DNA from: an uncultured Odoribacter sp.
GTDB lineage: Bacteria > Bacteroidota > Bacteroidia > Bacteroidales > Marinifilaceae
Assembly: GCA_900548135.1 (NCBI GenBank)
Contig: URJC01000080.1
Location: 1 to 9,179, forward strand
Reading direction: 5' to 3'
DNA: 9,179 nucleotides
Below, piece after piece: positions 1 through 6,686 of the stretch (position 1 is its first letter; each line of letters starts with the position of its first letter). The notes under the pieces are model-generated. The model worked only from the letters and a program-made list of their open reading frames with translations. It was not told the DNA's origin and searched no databases. Position numbers and translations under genes: made by a program.

Positions 1-749
1 AATACGTTGAAAAAGTAAAGATTTTCAATCATTATACTAATTACAAAGGGCGGTTGTTTGTCAAAACATTGTGTGATTTGTTTAATGATGTGGCAGAAGT
101 GCAGACAGAGCAATATGGGGTAGATGTGGCTACGTTGAATGCACAGGGAATGACGTGGATGTTGCACCGTTTGCATATTCAATTGTCTAAGATGCCACAT
201 CAGAATGAGGAAGTGTATATCGAAACCTGGCCATCAGGTGTAGACCGTTTATTTGCTTTACGTGATTACCGGATGATCCGGGAAGATGGAGAAGAACTGG
301 TAAGAGCTACTTCGGAGTGGATGTATATCGATCTGACACGTCGTCGTCCTCTGAGGTTATCTGAGAAGGTGATTGAGATGAGTACAGAACATCGTATTCC
401 AAGAATCGTGTTATCACCTATACTGAATGAAAAGGAGTTTGCCTTGAATGGGGTACAAGGGGGACGGCATTTTGATGCGACCTTTGACAATATAGATTTT
501 AACGGACACGTGACTCAGGCTTCATATATGAGATGGATTACCAATTCATTGCCTTTTGAATTTCTAAAAGAACATGTGCTTGTAGATGTGGAAGTTATTT
601 ATGCTCATGAAATTATGCCCGATAGCCAGATTTATTCTGTTTATAGCATGTCAGAGAATGGAGAAGAAGTGACTGTCTTGCATCAGGTGAAAAATGAAGC
701 CGGTGATTTGAATCATTGTATTGCTAAAACAGTTTGGGAGAGGAAATAG
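1..749 (+). CDS. Acyl-ACP thioesterase (5' end cut by window edge)
   Basis: This is a hotdog-fold acyl-[ACP] thioesterase of the plant FatA/FatB-like bacterial family. Known family role: a cytoplasmic enzyme that hydrolyses acyl-ACP to release free fatty acids from fatty acid synthesis. The reading frame is open from base 3 to the edge, and the 17 codons before the first possible start (TTG at 54) encode a first strand typical of the family (YVEKVKIFNHYTNYKGR). I therefore infer that the true start lies just left of the window, not at 54. The visible 248 residues are close to full family length. Catalytic-type residues are present: Asn (codon 501-503) and His (507-509) in DFNGHVTQASYMRWI, corresponding to the plant N-x-H motif, and a Glu (609-611) in AHEIMPD. 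The usual HVNN is HVTQ here. The gene ends 5 bp before a strong hairpin and converges on a glycosyltransferase gene. Family confidence is high; preferred chain length cannot be read from sequence. Confidence 0.9.
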   Translation, partial: YVEKVKIFNHYTNYKGRLFVKTLCDLFNDVAEVQTEQYGVDVATLNAQGMTWMLHRLHIQLSKMPHQNEEVYIETWPSGVDRLFALRDYRMIREDGEELVRATSEWMYIDLTRRRPLRLSEKVIEMSTEHRIPRIVLSPILNEKEFALNGVQGGRHFDATFDNIDFNGHVTQASYMRWITNSLPFEFLKEHVLVDVEVIYAHEIMPDSQIYSVYSMSENGEEVTVLHQVKNEAGDLNHCIAKTVWERK

Positions 750-753
750 TTTG

Positions 754-782
754 TGTTGAGACAAATGGAGTTTGTCTCAACA
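754..782. terminator. 12-bp hairpin between convergent genes, probable bidirectional terminator
   Basis: A perfect inverted repeat: TGTTGAGACAAA (754-765), loop TGGAG, then TTTGTCTCAACA (771-782). It lies 4 bp past the thioesterase stop and 25 bp past the end of the opposing glycosyltransferase gene, the position expected of a shared terminator. There is no real U-tract after the stem on the plus strand (GGGTGGTAG). The minus strand has only a short pyrimidine-rich stretch after it. The terminator role is therefore inferred from stem strength and position. Confidence 0.65.
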
Positions 783-807
783 GGGTGGTAGTGTTCCATA
801 AGAAAAA

Positions 808-1758
808 TCAAATTTCTTTTTCTATCAGGTAGACATTCCGGTCTGTTGAAGTCCGGGATACCAATTCTGCGACAAAACCAGCTAAAAACAACTGGGTTCC
901 CAGGATCATACATACCAATGAAATATAAAAATAAGGATTGTCTGTCACCAGACGTGCCGGGGTACCGTTGGACAGGCAAATTAATTTGTCTATACCAATC
1001 CACATCGCTGCACAAAATCCGAGAATGAAAAGAAAAGTGCCCAGGGTTCCAAACAAATGCATCGGTTTTTTAGCGAAACGGGTGATGAAAGTGATAGAAA
1101 GTAAATCCAGCATACCGTTGATAAAGCGGTTCCAACCACCAAATTTAGTCACTCCATACTTTCGGGCACGGTGTTGCACTACTTTTTCTCCGATACGTGT
1201 AAAACCGGCTTGCTTGGCTAGAATCGGAATATAACGGTGCATTTCACCATACACTTCAATGTTTTTGGTCACTTTATTTTTATAGGCTTTTAAACCACAG
1301 TTGAAGTCATGGAGATGGATACCGGAAAATTTCCGGGCTGTTGCATTGAATAATTTAGTAGGAAGGGTTTTGGATAAAGGATCATACCTTTTCTTCTTCC
1401 ATCCGGAAACCAGGTCATAGTCGTCAGACATAATCATTCGGTATAGTTCCGGAATTTCGTCGGGACTGTCTTGCATGTCGGCATCCATAGTGATGACTAC
1501 ATCCCCTTTTGCACTTTGAAAACCACAATGCAAGGCTGCTGATTTACCATAATTACGGCGGAATTTAATTCCCCGGATGTGTTCATTCTGCCGGGATTTT
1601 TCTTCGATAATTTGCCAGGACTGATCCTTACTACCATCGTCAACCATAATGATTTCATAGGAAAAATGATGGTCCTGCATAACCCGCTCTATCCAGGCAA
1701 TCAGCTCTGGCAGAGATTCGTCTTCGTTGTAGAGGGGGATGATTACTGAAATATCCAT
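808..1758 (-). CDS. GT2 glycosyltransferase, polyprenyl-phosphate sugar transferase type (DPM1/GtrB/ArnC-like), membrane-anchored
   Basis: A 316-residue family 2 glycosyltransferase with a GT-A domain followed by two C-terminal membrane helices. Visible motifs: the N-terminal SVIIPLYNE strand (4-12), VDDGS (39-43), metal-binding DAD (92-94) followed by the MQDSPDEIP loop, and a conserved acceptor-region HRYIPILA (174-181). Hydrophobic helices lie at about 234-258 and 276-299, and the tail is short and charged. This architecture is that of enzymes moving a sugar from a nucleotide sugar to undecaprenyl phosphate at the inner face of the cytoplasmic membrane. The sugar and final acceptor cannot be told from sequence. 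It is the last gene of a minus-strand operon, 36 nt after the DUF4199 gene, so the membrane partner may be functionally linked (inference). The ATG start at 1758 sits directly before the conserved first strand. The end converges on the thioesterase gene across a hairpin. Confidence 0.9.
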   Translation of the reverse strand: MDISVIIPLYNEDESLPELIAWIERVMQDHHFSYEIIMVDDGSKDQSWQIIEEKSRQNEHIRGIKFRRNYGKSAALHCGFQSAKGDVVITMDADMQDSPDEIPELYRMIMSDDYDLVSGWKKKRYDPLSKTLPTKLFNATARKFSGIHLHDFNCGLKAYKNKVTKNIEVYGEMHRYIPILAKQAGFTRIGEKVVQHRARKYGVTKFGGWNRFINGMLDLLSITFITRFAKKPMHLFGTLGTFLFILGFCAAMWIGIDKLICLSNGTPARLVTDNPYFYISLVCMILGTQLFLAGFVAELVSRTSTDRNVYLIEKEI

Positions 1759-1774
1759 ATAATTATGAAGTAAC

Positions 1775-1790
1775 TTATTAGTTTATTAGT
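1775..1790 (-). repeat. Tandem octamer TTATTAGT x2 in front of the GT2 gene
   Basis: Two exact adjacent copies of TTATTAGT on the plus strand (ACTAATAA twice on the coding strand) fill most of the 36-nt spacer between the DUF4199 stop and the GT2 start, ending 16 nt before the ATG. No Shine-Dalgarno sequence is visible in this spacer. The repeat itself is directly visible; any effect on translation or recombination is unknown. Confidence 0.7.
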
Positions 1791-1794
1791 TAAA

Positions 1795-2313
1795 TCAGTT
1801 TTTGCTCTTGCGTAAAATACCGGCTAAAAGCAAGGAGAATATGAAACCCATAAATATTTTATTAAATATTTCTGAGAAAGCGATGGAACCTGCTGTCATC
1901 AGGCTTTGTAGCATTGCTTTCATGTTTTCTAGTAAAGGAGTACCCTTGTATACTTCTTCCAGTACACTATTAATGGTACTGATGTAATTTTCTTGTAACT
2001 CAGGAGTATGCCGGTAAAGCCAGTAAATATATATACCATAAAGGAAGGAGGCTACAGTAATCAGGTATACGCAGGCTCCCAGGGCATTTCCATATGAAAT
2101 GGAACCGTTCAGGCCTTCTTCCCGGTATTTTCTGACACCGATGAAAGTACCTGCAATGGAAAGAAGCATCATTACATTATTTAACTGAGGATTCAGGCTG
2201 ATGCTTTTCCCGGACTTGTAAAAAGTAAACGAAGCCAAAATAAAACTCAGTCCTACAAATAGACCAAAAATCGTATTTTGTGATATGAATGTGTTTTTTT
2301 GATTTGTTTCCAT
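1795..2313 (-). CDS. DUF4199 family integral membrane protein
   Basis: A 172-residue membrane protein resembling the DUF4199 family, found mainly in Bacteroidota and of unknown function. Four hydrophobic segments are visible: about 14-32, 46-61, 76-99 and 150-167. A basic, glycine-containing cytoplasmic-type loop (VRKYREEGLNGSISYGNALG, 60-79) lies between the second and third, which is the most recognisable part of the family. A long soluble segment (about 100-145, rich in E, N and L) lies between the third and fourth. It ends in a basic tail (RKSKN). There is no cleavable signal peptide. It sits in the middle of the operon, 16 nt after the glucosaminidase gene and 36 nt before the GT2 gene. 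From this context I infer a role at the cytoplasmic membrane with the polyprenyl-phosphate glycosyltransferase, for instance as a partner or lipid-sugar transporter, but nothing in the sequence proves it. The ATG start at 2313 follows an A-rich leader. Confidence 0.8.
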   Translation of the reverse strand: METNQKNTFISQNTIFGLFVGLSFILASFTFYKSGKSISLNPQLNNVMMLLSIAGTFIGVRKYREEGLNGSISYGNALGACVYLITVASFLYGIYIYWLYRHTPELQENYISTINSVLEEVYKGTPLLENMKAMLQSLMTAGSIAFSEIFNKIFMGFIFSLLLAGILRKSKN

Positions 2314-2329
2314 GCTTTTTATTTTGTAC

Positions 2330-3283
2330 CTATAACAGGTCAGCTTTCTTTCTTAGGTATATTTTCTCTCCTTCGGTCAAAGGACTATCTGCTGACAGGT
2401 AATTGTAGCGGATCAGATTTTTAATCCGGACGCCATATTTTTGGGATATGTCATATAGATTATCCCCGGCTTTTACACGATGAAATTCATATCCCCGGGC
2501 AGCTTTTGTTTTTTTCCGTTTTAGATATACTAACTGGCCTGGTTTCAGGTTTGTATCTGTTTTGTCGTTGTATTGTAATAATTTTTTTAATTTAATCCCA
2601 TAGTAACTTGCGATTTTGTTAAAAGTGTCCCCGGGAATTATTTCGATGCAAATAATGCCATTCCTCATTTCTTCCCGGTTACGGTAACTTACATTTTCCG
2701 GACGTGTTTGTGAAGATACGCTTTCGGCAAATTGTTCTGCTGTGATAGTAGCCGGACTGTTGGAAGGATGTTGGATATTGCGGTCATATTTATATAGTTC
2801 TTCTTCTTCAATGATCCGGATCAGCATTTCTGCATATTGGGGATTTGTGGCATAACCAGCAGCCTTCAATCCTTTGGCCCAGGCTTTATAATCGGTTGTT
2901 TTCAGGCTGAAAAGTCCGGCATATCGGGGACGGTTGACCAGAAATTCGCTGTGGTCGATCCACGATTGTTCCGGATTTTTATATTTACGGAAACATTCAT
3001 CTTCAGTGTCATCGTCCATATTATAAGTATCTCCTTCCCAGTCATGACATTTGATTCCGAAATGATTGTTTGCATTGATGGCTAATTCCGATTTCCCGCA
3101 TCCGGATTCCAGAATACCCTGAGCAAGGGTTATACTGGCGGGAATACCGGTACGTTCCATTTCCCGGATTGCGATGTTTTTATATTTACGGATGAAATCT
3201 TTTCTGGAATCTGCCAGAACACTCAGTGTTCCCAATAGCAGACATAACGTGATGATACTCCTTAAACTCCCTTTCATGATCAA
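2330..3283 (-). CDS. Secreted glucosaminidase-domain peptidoglycan hydrolase with two LysM repeats
   Basis: A 317-residue exported cell-wall enzyme. A hydrophobic signal peptide (about 8-23) ends in VLA-DS, with likely cleavage after Ala24. Residues about 28-166 form a glucosaminidase domain (LYZ2/FlgJ/Atl-type), a family that cleaves the glycan strands of peptidoglycan. It carries the catalytic-type Glu59 in AQGILESGCGKSELA, then NNHFGIK (72-78), a W-x-x-H-S-x-F-L segment (108-115), and the closing AAGYATNPQYAEML (141-154). A Ser/Thr/Pro-containing linker (170-205) leads to two LysM peptidoglycan-binding repeats (about 211-256 and 265-311). It acts in the periplasm, probably in wall remodelling. 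It is the first gene of the operon with DUF4199 and GT2 genes. ATG 3283 gives MIMKGSL; the second Met (3277) would give the more usual MKGSLRS start, and both keep the signal peptide. The family may act as an N-acetylglucosaminidase or a muramidase; I cannot separate these. Confidence 0.9.
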   Translation of the reverse strand: MIMKGSLRSIITLCLLLGTLSVLADSRKDFIRKYKNIAIREMERTGIPASITLAQGILESGCGKSELAINANNHFGIKCHDWEGDTYNMDDDTEDECFRKYKNPEQSWIDHSEFLVNRPRYAGLFSLKTTDYKAWAKGLKAAGYATNPQYAEMLIRIIEEEELYKYDRNIQHPSNSPATITAEQFAESVSSQTRPENVSYRNREEMRNGIICIEIIPGDTFNKIASYYGIKLKKLLQYNDKTDTNLKPGQLVYLKRKKTKAARGYEFHRVKAGDNLYDISQKYGVRIKNLIRYNYLSADSPLTEGEKIYLRKKADLL

Positions 3284-3375
3284 TAAAGCATTTATCGTTT
3301 GAATACGGTCAACGATAATTTTATAAGTTTCAATTATTCTCTATCTTAGGGGTGTAAAAGTAATAAAAAATAGTG
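3284..3375. promoter_or_regulatory. Divergent intergenic region, glucosaminidase operon / cdd, with candidate cdd promoter
   Basis: This 92-bp AT-rich spacer must hold promoters for both directions. On the plus strand, TTTG (3298-3301) and TAAGTTTC (3324-3331) are separated by 22 nt. They resemble the Bacteroides -33 TTTG and -7 TAnnTTTG elements, with one mismatch and slightly wide spacing, and predict a leader of about 35-40 nt for cdd. On the minus strand I find no convincing match; TATCGTTG (reading down from 3319) is a partial -7 with no TTTG at the right distance. Both assignments are tentative. Confidence 0.35.
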
Positions 3376-3837
3376 ATGGATAAAAGAGAACTAAGAATAG
3401 ATTACTTCATTTGCCGGGATTCTTATCCCGAAGAATATGCCGAACTCTGTAAAAAAGCTCTGGAAGCTTCTGAAAAAGCCTATTGTGTTTATTCTGATTT
3501 TGCAGTCGGAGCTGCCGTATTATTGGCGGACGGTACAATTGTGACTGGGAATAACCAGGAAAATGCGGCATTCCCGAGCGGATTGTGTGCAGAGCGTACT
3601 GCTTTGTTTTATGCCGGGGCAAATTATCCGCAGGTGCCGGTAAAGGCATTGGCAGTTGTTGCTGGATATAAAGGACAAATCCGGGAAAGGTATGTAACTC
3701 CGTGCGGAGCATGCCGGCAAGTGATGTCCGAAGTGATTAAGCGATATGGTAAAGATTTTGAGGTTATTTTGATCGGACAAAAGGACAACCTTGTTATCAA
3801 AGCTTCGGCGCTTTTACCATTGGCGTTTGATTTTTAA
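3376..3837 (+). CDS. cdd: Cytidine deaminase
   Basis: A 153-residue zinc cytidine deaminase of the short homotetrameric class. Known role: it deaminates cytidine and deoxycytidine to uridine and deoxyuridine in pyrimidine salvage, in the cytoplasm. The sequence shows the substrate-binding SDFAVGAAVL and GNNQENAAFPSGL segments. It has the catalytic CAE motif (zinc ligand Cys71, proton-shuttle Glu73) and the PCGACRQ motif (zinc ligands Cys110 and Cys113). Three cysteine ligands are the pattern of the tetrameric rather than the E. coli dimeric form. I chose ATG 3376 over the GTG immediately before it (3373); the difference is one residue. The N-terminal RELRIDYFICRDSYPEE segment is a little longer than in minimal family members. 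It stands alone on the plus strand, diverging from the glucosaminidase operon and converging on recR with a 17-bp gap. Confidence 0.95.
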   Translation: MDKRELRIDYFICRDSYPEEYAELCKKALEASEKAYCVYSDFAVGAAVLLADGTIVTGNNQENAAFPSGLCAERTALFYAGANYPQVPVKALAVVAGYKGQIRERYVTPCGACRQVMSEVIKRYGKDFEVILIGQKDNLVIKASALLPLAFDF

Positions 3838-3854
3838 CCGGAAATCAGAGACCG

Positions 3855-4466
3855 TTATTCGTCGAAGCTGAATTTTACGCGGTTAACGATAGAGCGTCCT
3901 AAGGTAAGCTCATCTGTATAATCCAGATCATTACCAATGGATATGCCTTTTGCTATCGTGCTGATTATGAGGTTTTCTTTGTCTTTCAGCTTTTTGAAAA
4001 TGTAATATCCCGTGGTGTCCCCCTCTATGGTAGCACTGAGTGCAAAAATGATTTCGCGGATCTGTCCTTGTTCGATGTGTTCAAGCAGGGAAGTGATGTT
4101 CAGGTCAGCTGGACCTATTCCGTCCATGGGAGAGATGATTCCTCCCAGTACATGGTAAAGGCCGTTATATTGTGAAGTCGCTTCAATGGAAAGGATGTCC
4201 TTGATATTTTCTACGACACAGATAATTGAGTTGTCCCTTTTGGGATCCGAACAGATTTCACATAATTCACCGTCTGAAATGTTGTGGCATTGCTTACATT
4301 CCCGTATTGTTTTTTTCAGGTCTCCGATGCTTTGGATAAAAGTATTTACTTCAGCTGCATCTTTTTTGAGCAAATGGAGCACAAATTTTAATGCAGTTTT
4401 ACGGCCTACTCCCGGTAAGGAAGCAAATTGGTCTACAGCTTTTTCTAATAATCTGGAAGAATTCAA
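3855..4466 (-). CDS. recR: Recombination mediator protein RecR (TTG start)
   Basis: A 203-residue RecR, full family length. Known role: with RecO (and RecF) it loads RecA onto SSB-coated single-stranded gaps. Domains in order: N-terminal helix-hairpin-helix with LPGVGRKTA (17-25); a four-cysteine zinc finger C-x2-C / C-x2-C (Cys57, 60, 69, 72); a Toprim domain from about 80, including CVVENIKD (83-90) and ATIEGDTTGYYI (145-156); and the family C-terminal GISIGNDLDYTDELTLGRSI (174-193). The start must be TTG 4466: an in-frame TAG lies 21 codon-bases upstream (4488-4490 on the plus strand) with no ATG or GTG between, and the predicted N-terminus NSSRLLEKAVDQF aligns with the family start. It lies 73 nt downstream of recJ on the same strand with no obvious promoter between, so the two are probably co-transcribed. 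It converges on cdd. Confidence 0.95.
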   Translation of the reverse strand: MNSSRLLEKAVDQFASLPGVGRKTALKFVLHLLKKDAAEVNTFIQSIGDLKKTIRECKQCHNISDGELCEICSDPKRDNSIICVVENIKDILSIEATSQYNGLYHVLGGIISPMDGIGPADLNITSLLEHIEQGQIREIIFALSATIEGDTTGYYIFKKLKDKENLIISTIAKGISIGNDLDYTDELTLGRSIVNRVKFSFDE

Positions 4467-4539
4467 AAACGTTCTATTTTTAAATTTCTAATTTATATTT
4501 TAATTCCGGGGATAGCATCCGATGAATCCGGATCAGGGT

Positions 4540-6273
4540 TTATTGTCCTGTGTTTTCTTTGAAATGGATGTCCTTTACCATCATTTGTATGTCGTTTTTA
4601 CCCATAAACTCATTTTCCTGAAGAATATAACAAAGGTCGAAGAAACTCCCTGAATTGACTTTCTCGTACAAATGCCCCATGCCGAATCCGATACCGCTCC
4701 GGTCATTGCATGCCCGGGTGTCGTCTACCACCACTAATTTCAGATGTTCGTTGTTCCGGCCAACTCTTTTGGTACCCAGAAAATTAGTAACATTTTCAGT
4801 CATGAAAACCGGGATCGTATTATTGGGACCAAAAGGTGCAAATTTTTGCAGCATATGATACAATTCCGGGGTAATATCTGTCAATTTGATTTGTGCGTCG
4901 ATATTGATTTGTGGCGTTAACATTTCCTCATTGATTGTTTCCCGGACAATTTTTTCGAATTTCTGTTTGAAGGGTTCCAGGTTTTCCAATTTCAGTGTTA
5001 AGCCGGCAGCATATTTGTGGCCTCCATAATTTTCCAAATACTCGCTGCATTGGGAAATGGCATAATATAAGTCGAAACCCTCGACGGAACGGGCTGAACC
5101 CGTTGCCAGTCCGTTGGATTCGGTTAAAATGATTGTCGGGCGGTAAAACGATTCCGTCAGCCGGGAAGCTACGATGCCGATTACTCCTTTATGCCATTTC
5201 GGATTGAATAATACCGTCGTTTTTTTTGACGGTTCAATTTCAGATTGGTTGATGTGGCGGATGGCTTCTTCGGTAATATCGTGATCTAATTTTTTTCGTT
5301 GATCATTGAAAATATTAATGTCATATGCAATACCGGCAGCAGAAAATTTTTCGTCGGCAGTCAGCAATTCTACGGATTTCCGGCCGGATTCCACCCTTCC
5401 TGCTGCATTGATCCTGGGACCGATGCGGAAAACAATGTCGTTGATCGTAATTTCTTTGTCAATCCCGGAAACTTTAATAATCGTTTTTAATCCCAGACTG
5501 GGATTGGTGTTTAACTGTTGCAATCCATAATAAGCTAATATCCGGTTTTCACCTGTGATAGGTACAATATCACTGGCTATGCTAACACATAAAAGGTCCA
5601 GCAATTTGTATAATTCAGACATCGGAAGGTTGTGTTTCAAACTATGTGCCTGCACCAGTTTGAAACTAACTCCACATCCGCTTAACCATTGGTAAGGGTA
5701 ACTGCAATCTTTGCGTTGCGGATCCAGTACTGCTACTGCATCCGGAAGTGAATCTCCGGGAGTGTGATGATCACAAATGATGATGTCTACTTTTTTAGAA
5801 TTGGCATATTTGACTTTTTCGACAGCTTTGATACCACAATCAGTAATCAGCATCAATGAAAATCCGTTTTCTGCTGCATAATCGATACCTTTGATGGAGA
5901 CTCCATAGCCTTCGGTATACCGGTCCGGGATATAATATTCTAAATTCTCTTTATTACAATGATTTTTGAGGTATTTATACAATAGAGCAACAGCAGTTGT
6001 GCCATCTACATCATAGTCCCCGTAAATCAATATCTTTTCGTCGGCAGCAATTGCACGATCAAGACGCTCCACCGCCTTTTCCATATCTTTCATCAGGAAA
6101 GGATCATGGAGCATGTTCAAAGAAGGGTTGAAAAAGCCTTGGGCTTGTTCAACACTGTTTATTCCGCGCTGTAGCAAAAGGTTTGCTATGATCGGATGAC
6201 AATTTGTTTTTTTTGCAAGTTCTTGTATTTTAGTTTCCTCCGGAGGAGTATTTATGACCCATCTTTTTTTCAT
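4540..6273 (-). CDS. recJ: Single-stranded-DNA-specific 5'-3' exonuclease RecJ
   Basis: A 577-residue RecJ of the DHH phosphoesterase superfamily. Known role: a metal-dependent 5'-to-3' exonuclease on single-stranded DNA, acting in RecFOR gap repair, base excision and mismatch repair. All core motifs are present (numbered from ATG 6273): DYDVDG (86-91), TDCG (144-147), DHH (168-170), ASDIVP (233-238) and GPRINAAGR (285-293). The DHHA1 part has WHKGVIGIVASRL (360-372), GSARS (392-396) and GGHKYAAG (417-424). A C-terminal OB-type domain starts around 455, with APFGPNN at 479-485. I prefer ATG 6273 over the upstream TTG at 6288: MKKRWVINTP is a natural start, and the proposed promoter places the transcript start near 6290, almost on the TTG. 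The gene is intact and is the first gene of the recJ-recR pair. Confidence 0.95.
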   Translation of the reverse strand: MKKRWVINTPPEETKIQELAKKTNCHPIIANLLLQRGINSVEQAQGFFNPSLNMLHDPFLMKDMEKAVERLDRAIAADEKILIYGDYDVDGTTAVALLYKYLKNHCNKENLEYYIPDRYTEGYGVSIKGIDYAAENGFSLMLITDCGIKAVEKVKYANSKKVDIIICDHHTPGDSLPDAVAVLDPQRKDCSYPYQWLSGCGVSFKLVQAHSLKHNLPMSELYKLLDLLCVSIASDIVPITGENRILAYYGLQQLNTNPSLGLKTIIKVSGIDKEITINDIVFRIGPRINAAGRVESGRKSVELLTADEKFSAAGIAYDINIFNDQRKKLDHDITEEAIRHINQSEIEPSKKTTVLFNPKWHKGVIGIVASRLTESFYRPTIILTESNGLATGSARSVEGFDLYYAISQCSEYLENYGGHKYAAGLTLKLENLEPFKQKFEKIVRETINEEMLTPQINIDAQIKLTDITPELYHMLQKFAPFGPNNTIPVFMTENVTNFLGTKRVGRNNEHLKLVVVDDTRACNDRSGIGFGMGHLYEKVNSGSFFDLCYILQENEFMGKNDIQMMVKDIHFKENTGQ

Positions 6274-6296
6274 TATACATTTTTCCAATTCTGCTA

Positions 6297-6327
6297 CAAA
6301 GTAGCGGAAATTCCTTGTTATTTCAAA
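6297..6327 (-). promoter_or_regulatory. Candidate recJ-recR promoter (Bacteroides type)
   Basis: Read on the minus strand, TTTG (6327-6324) is followed after 20 nt by TACTTTG (6303-6297). This matches the -33 TTTG and -7 TAnnTTTG pattern except that the -7 box is one base short. The TTTG-to-TTTG distance (23 nt) is within the usual range. Transcription would begin near 6290, giving a leader of about 17 nt to ATG 6273. The -7 box overlaps the inverted repeat GCTAC-AAA-GTAGC (6293-6305). Confidence 0.55.
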
Positions 6328-6592
6328 GCGTAATTTGGAATAATTTCATATAGTAAAATAGAAAATGACTTATTTGAAAATGTAAAAATGTAGAGATGTG
6401 CTGGTTAGAAAAAAAATTGAGAAAATTAATTTGAAATAAATTTCAGTTCTCAATTGAGTTCATAGAATGAAATTTTAGGATATTTTAAGTAAAACTGATT
6501 TTAAAATTTGAATAGTGAAGGAGTAAAAGGGGGACTGACAATGACAGTAATTGGGGTAGAGTTACTTCGTCCATTATTTAAAACTGTCGTTT

Positions 6593-6624
6593 TTTGTTTT
6601 TACATCGGGAAAATAGTAACTTTG
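6593..6624 (+). promoter_or_regulatory. lysS promoter, exact Bacteroides consensus
   Basis: TTTG (6593-6596), a 20-nt spacer and TAACTTTG (6617-6624) match exactly the sigma-ABfr promoter consensus described for Bacteroides (-33 TTTG, -7 TAnnTTTG, 19-21 nt apart). Transcription should start around 6630, leaving a leader of about 55 nt before the lysS ATG at 6687. The leader has no Shine-Dalgarno sequence and is A-rich just before the start, as is usual in this phylum. Confidence 0.8.
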
Positions 6625-6686
6625 CGCACTTATTAAGGACTGATGGTTCTAATAGTTTGATAACAAAATAATTAAAGTATATAGAA

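Larger units (their letters stand above)
6289..6686. other. About 400-bp AT-rich intergenic region between divergent recJ and lysS
   Basis: No convincing gene lies here. Start-stop combinations are short; the longest noted (6541-6636, plus strand, 31 codons) overlaps the lysS promoter. The recJ-proximal end holds the recJ promoter and the lysS-proximal end holds the lysS promoter. The middle (about 6340-6540) is strongly AT-rich and carries several inverted repeats: TGAAAT/ATTTCA (6432-6445), the 10-bp palindrome CTCAATTGAG (6449-6458), and an enclosing AAATTTCA/TGAAATTT pair (6438-6445 and 6468-6475). I see no tRNA, recognisable riboswitch or terminator with a U-tract. Confidence 0.7.

Noticed and set aside
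54..56. TTG at 54 as the thioesterase start
   Set aside because: The frame is open to the left edge and the upstream codons encode the expected first strand of the hotdog fold, so starting here would truncate the domain.
713..1015. Minus-strand 100-codon ORF overlapping the GT2 gene
   Set aside because: It is an out-of-frame shadow of a well-supported glycosyltransferase and crosses the intergenic hairpin.
3835..3857. Bulged hairpin TAACCGG / CCGTTA between cdd and recR as a terminator
   Set aside because: Only six pairs with a bulge and a 10-nt loop, overlapping both stop codon regions, and no U-tract; too weak to call.
4526..4533. ATCCGGAT palindrome between recJ and recR as an operator or terminator
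   Set aside because: Eight bases only, no extended stem, and CCGG-type words are common throughout the window.
6286..6288. TTG at 6288 as the recJ start
   Set aside because: It adds only five residues (MEKCI), lies almost on the predicted transcription start, and an ATG with a natural N-terminus follows at 6273.
6541..6636. 31-codon plus-strand ORF with an AAGGAG stretch about 20 nt upstream
   Set aside because: It overlaps the full lysS promoter, is short, has no recognisable domain, and the purine-rich stretch is too far from the start and of a kind not relied on in this phylum.
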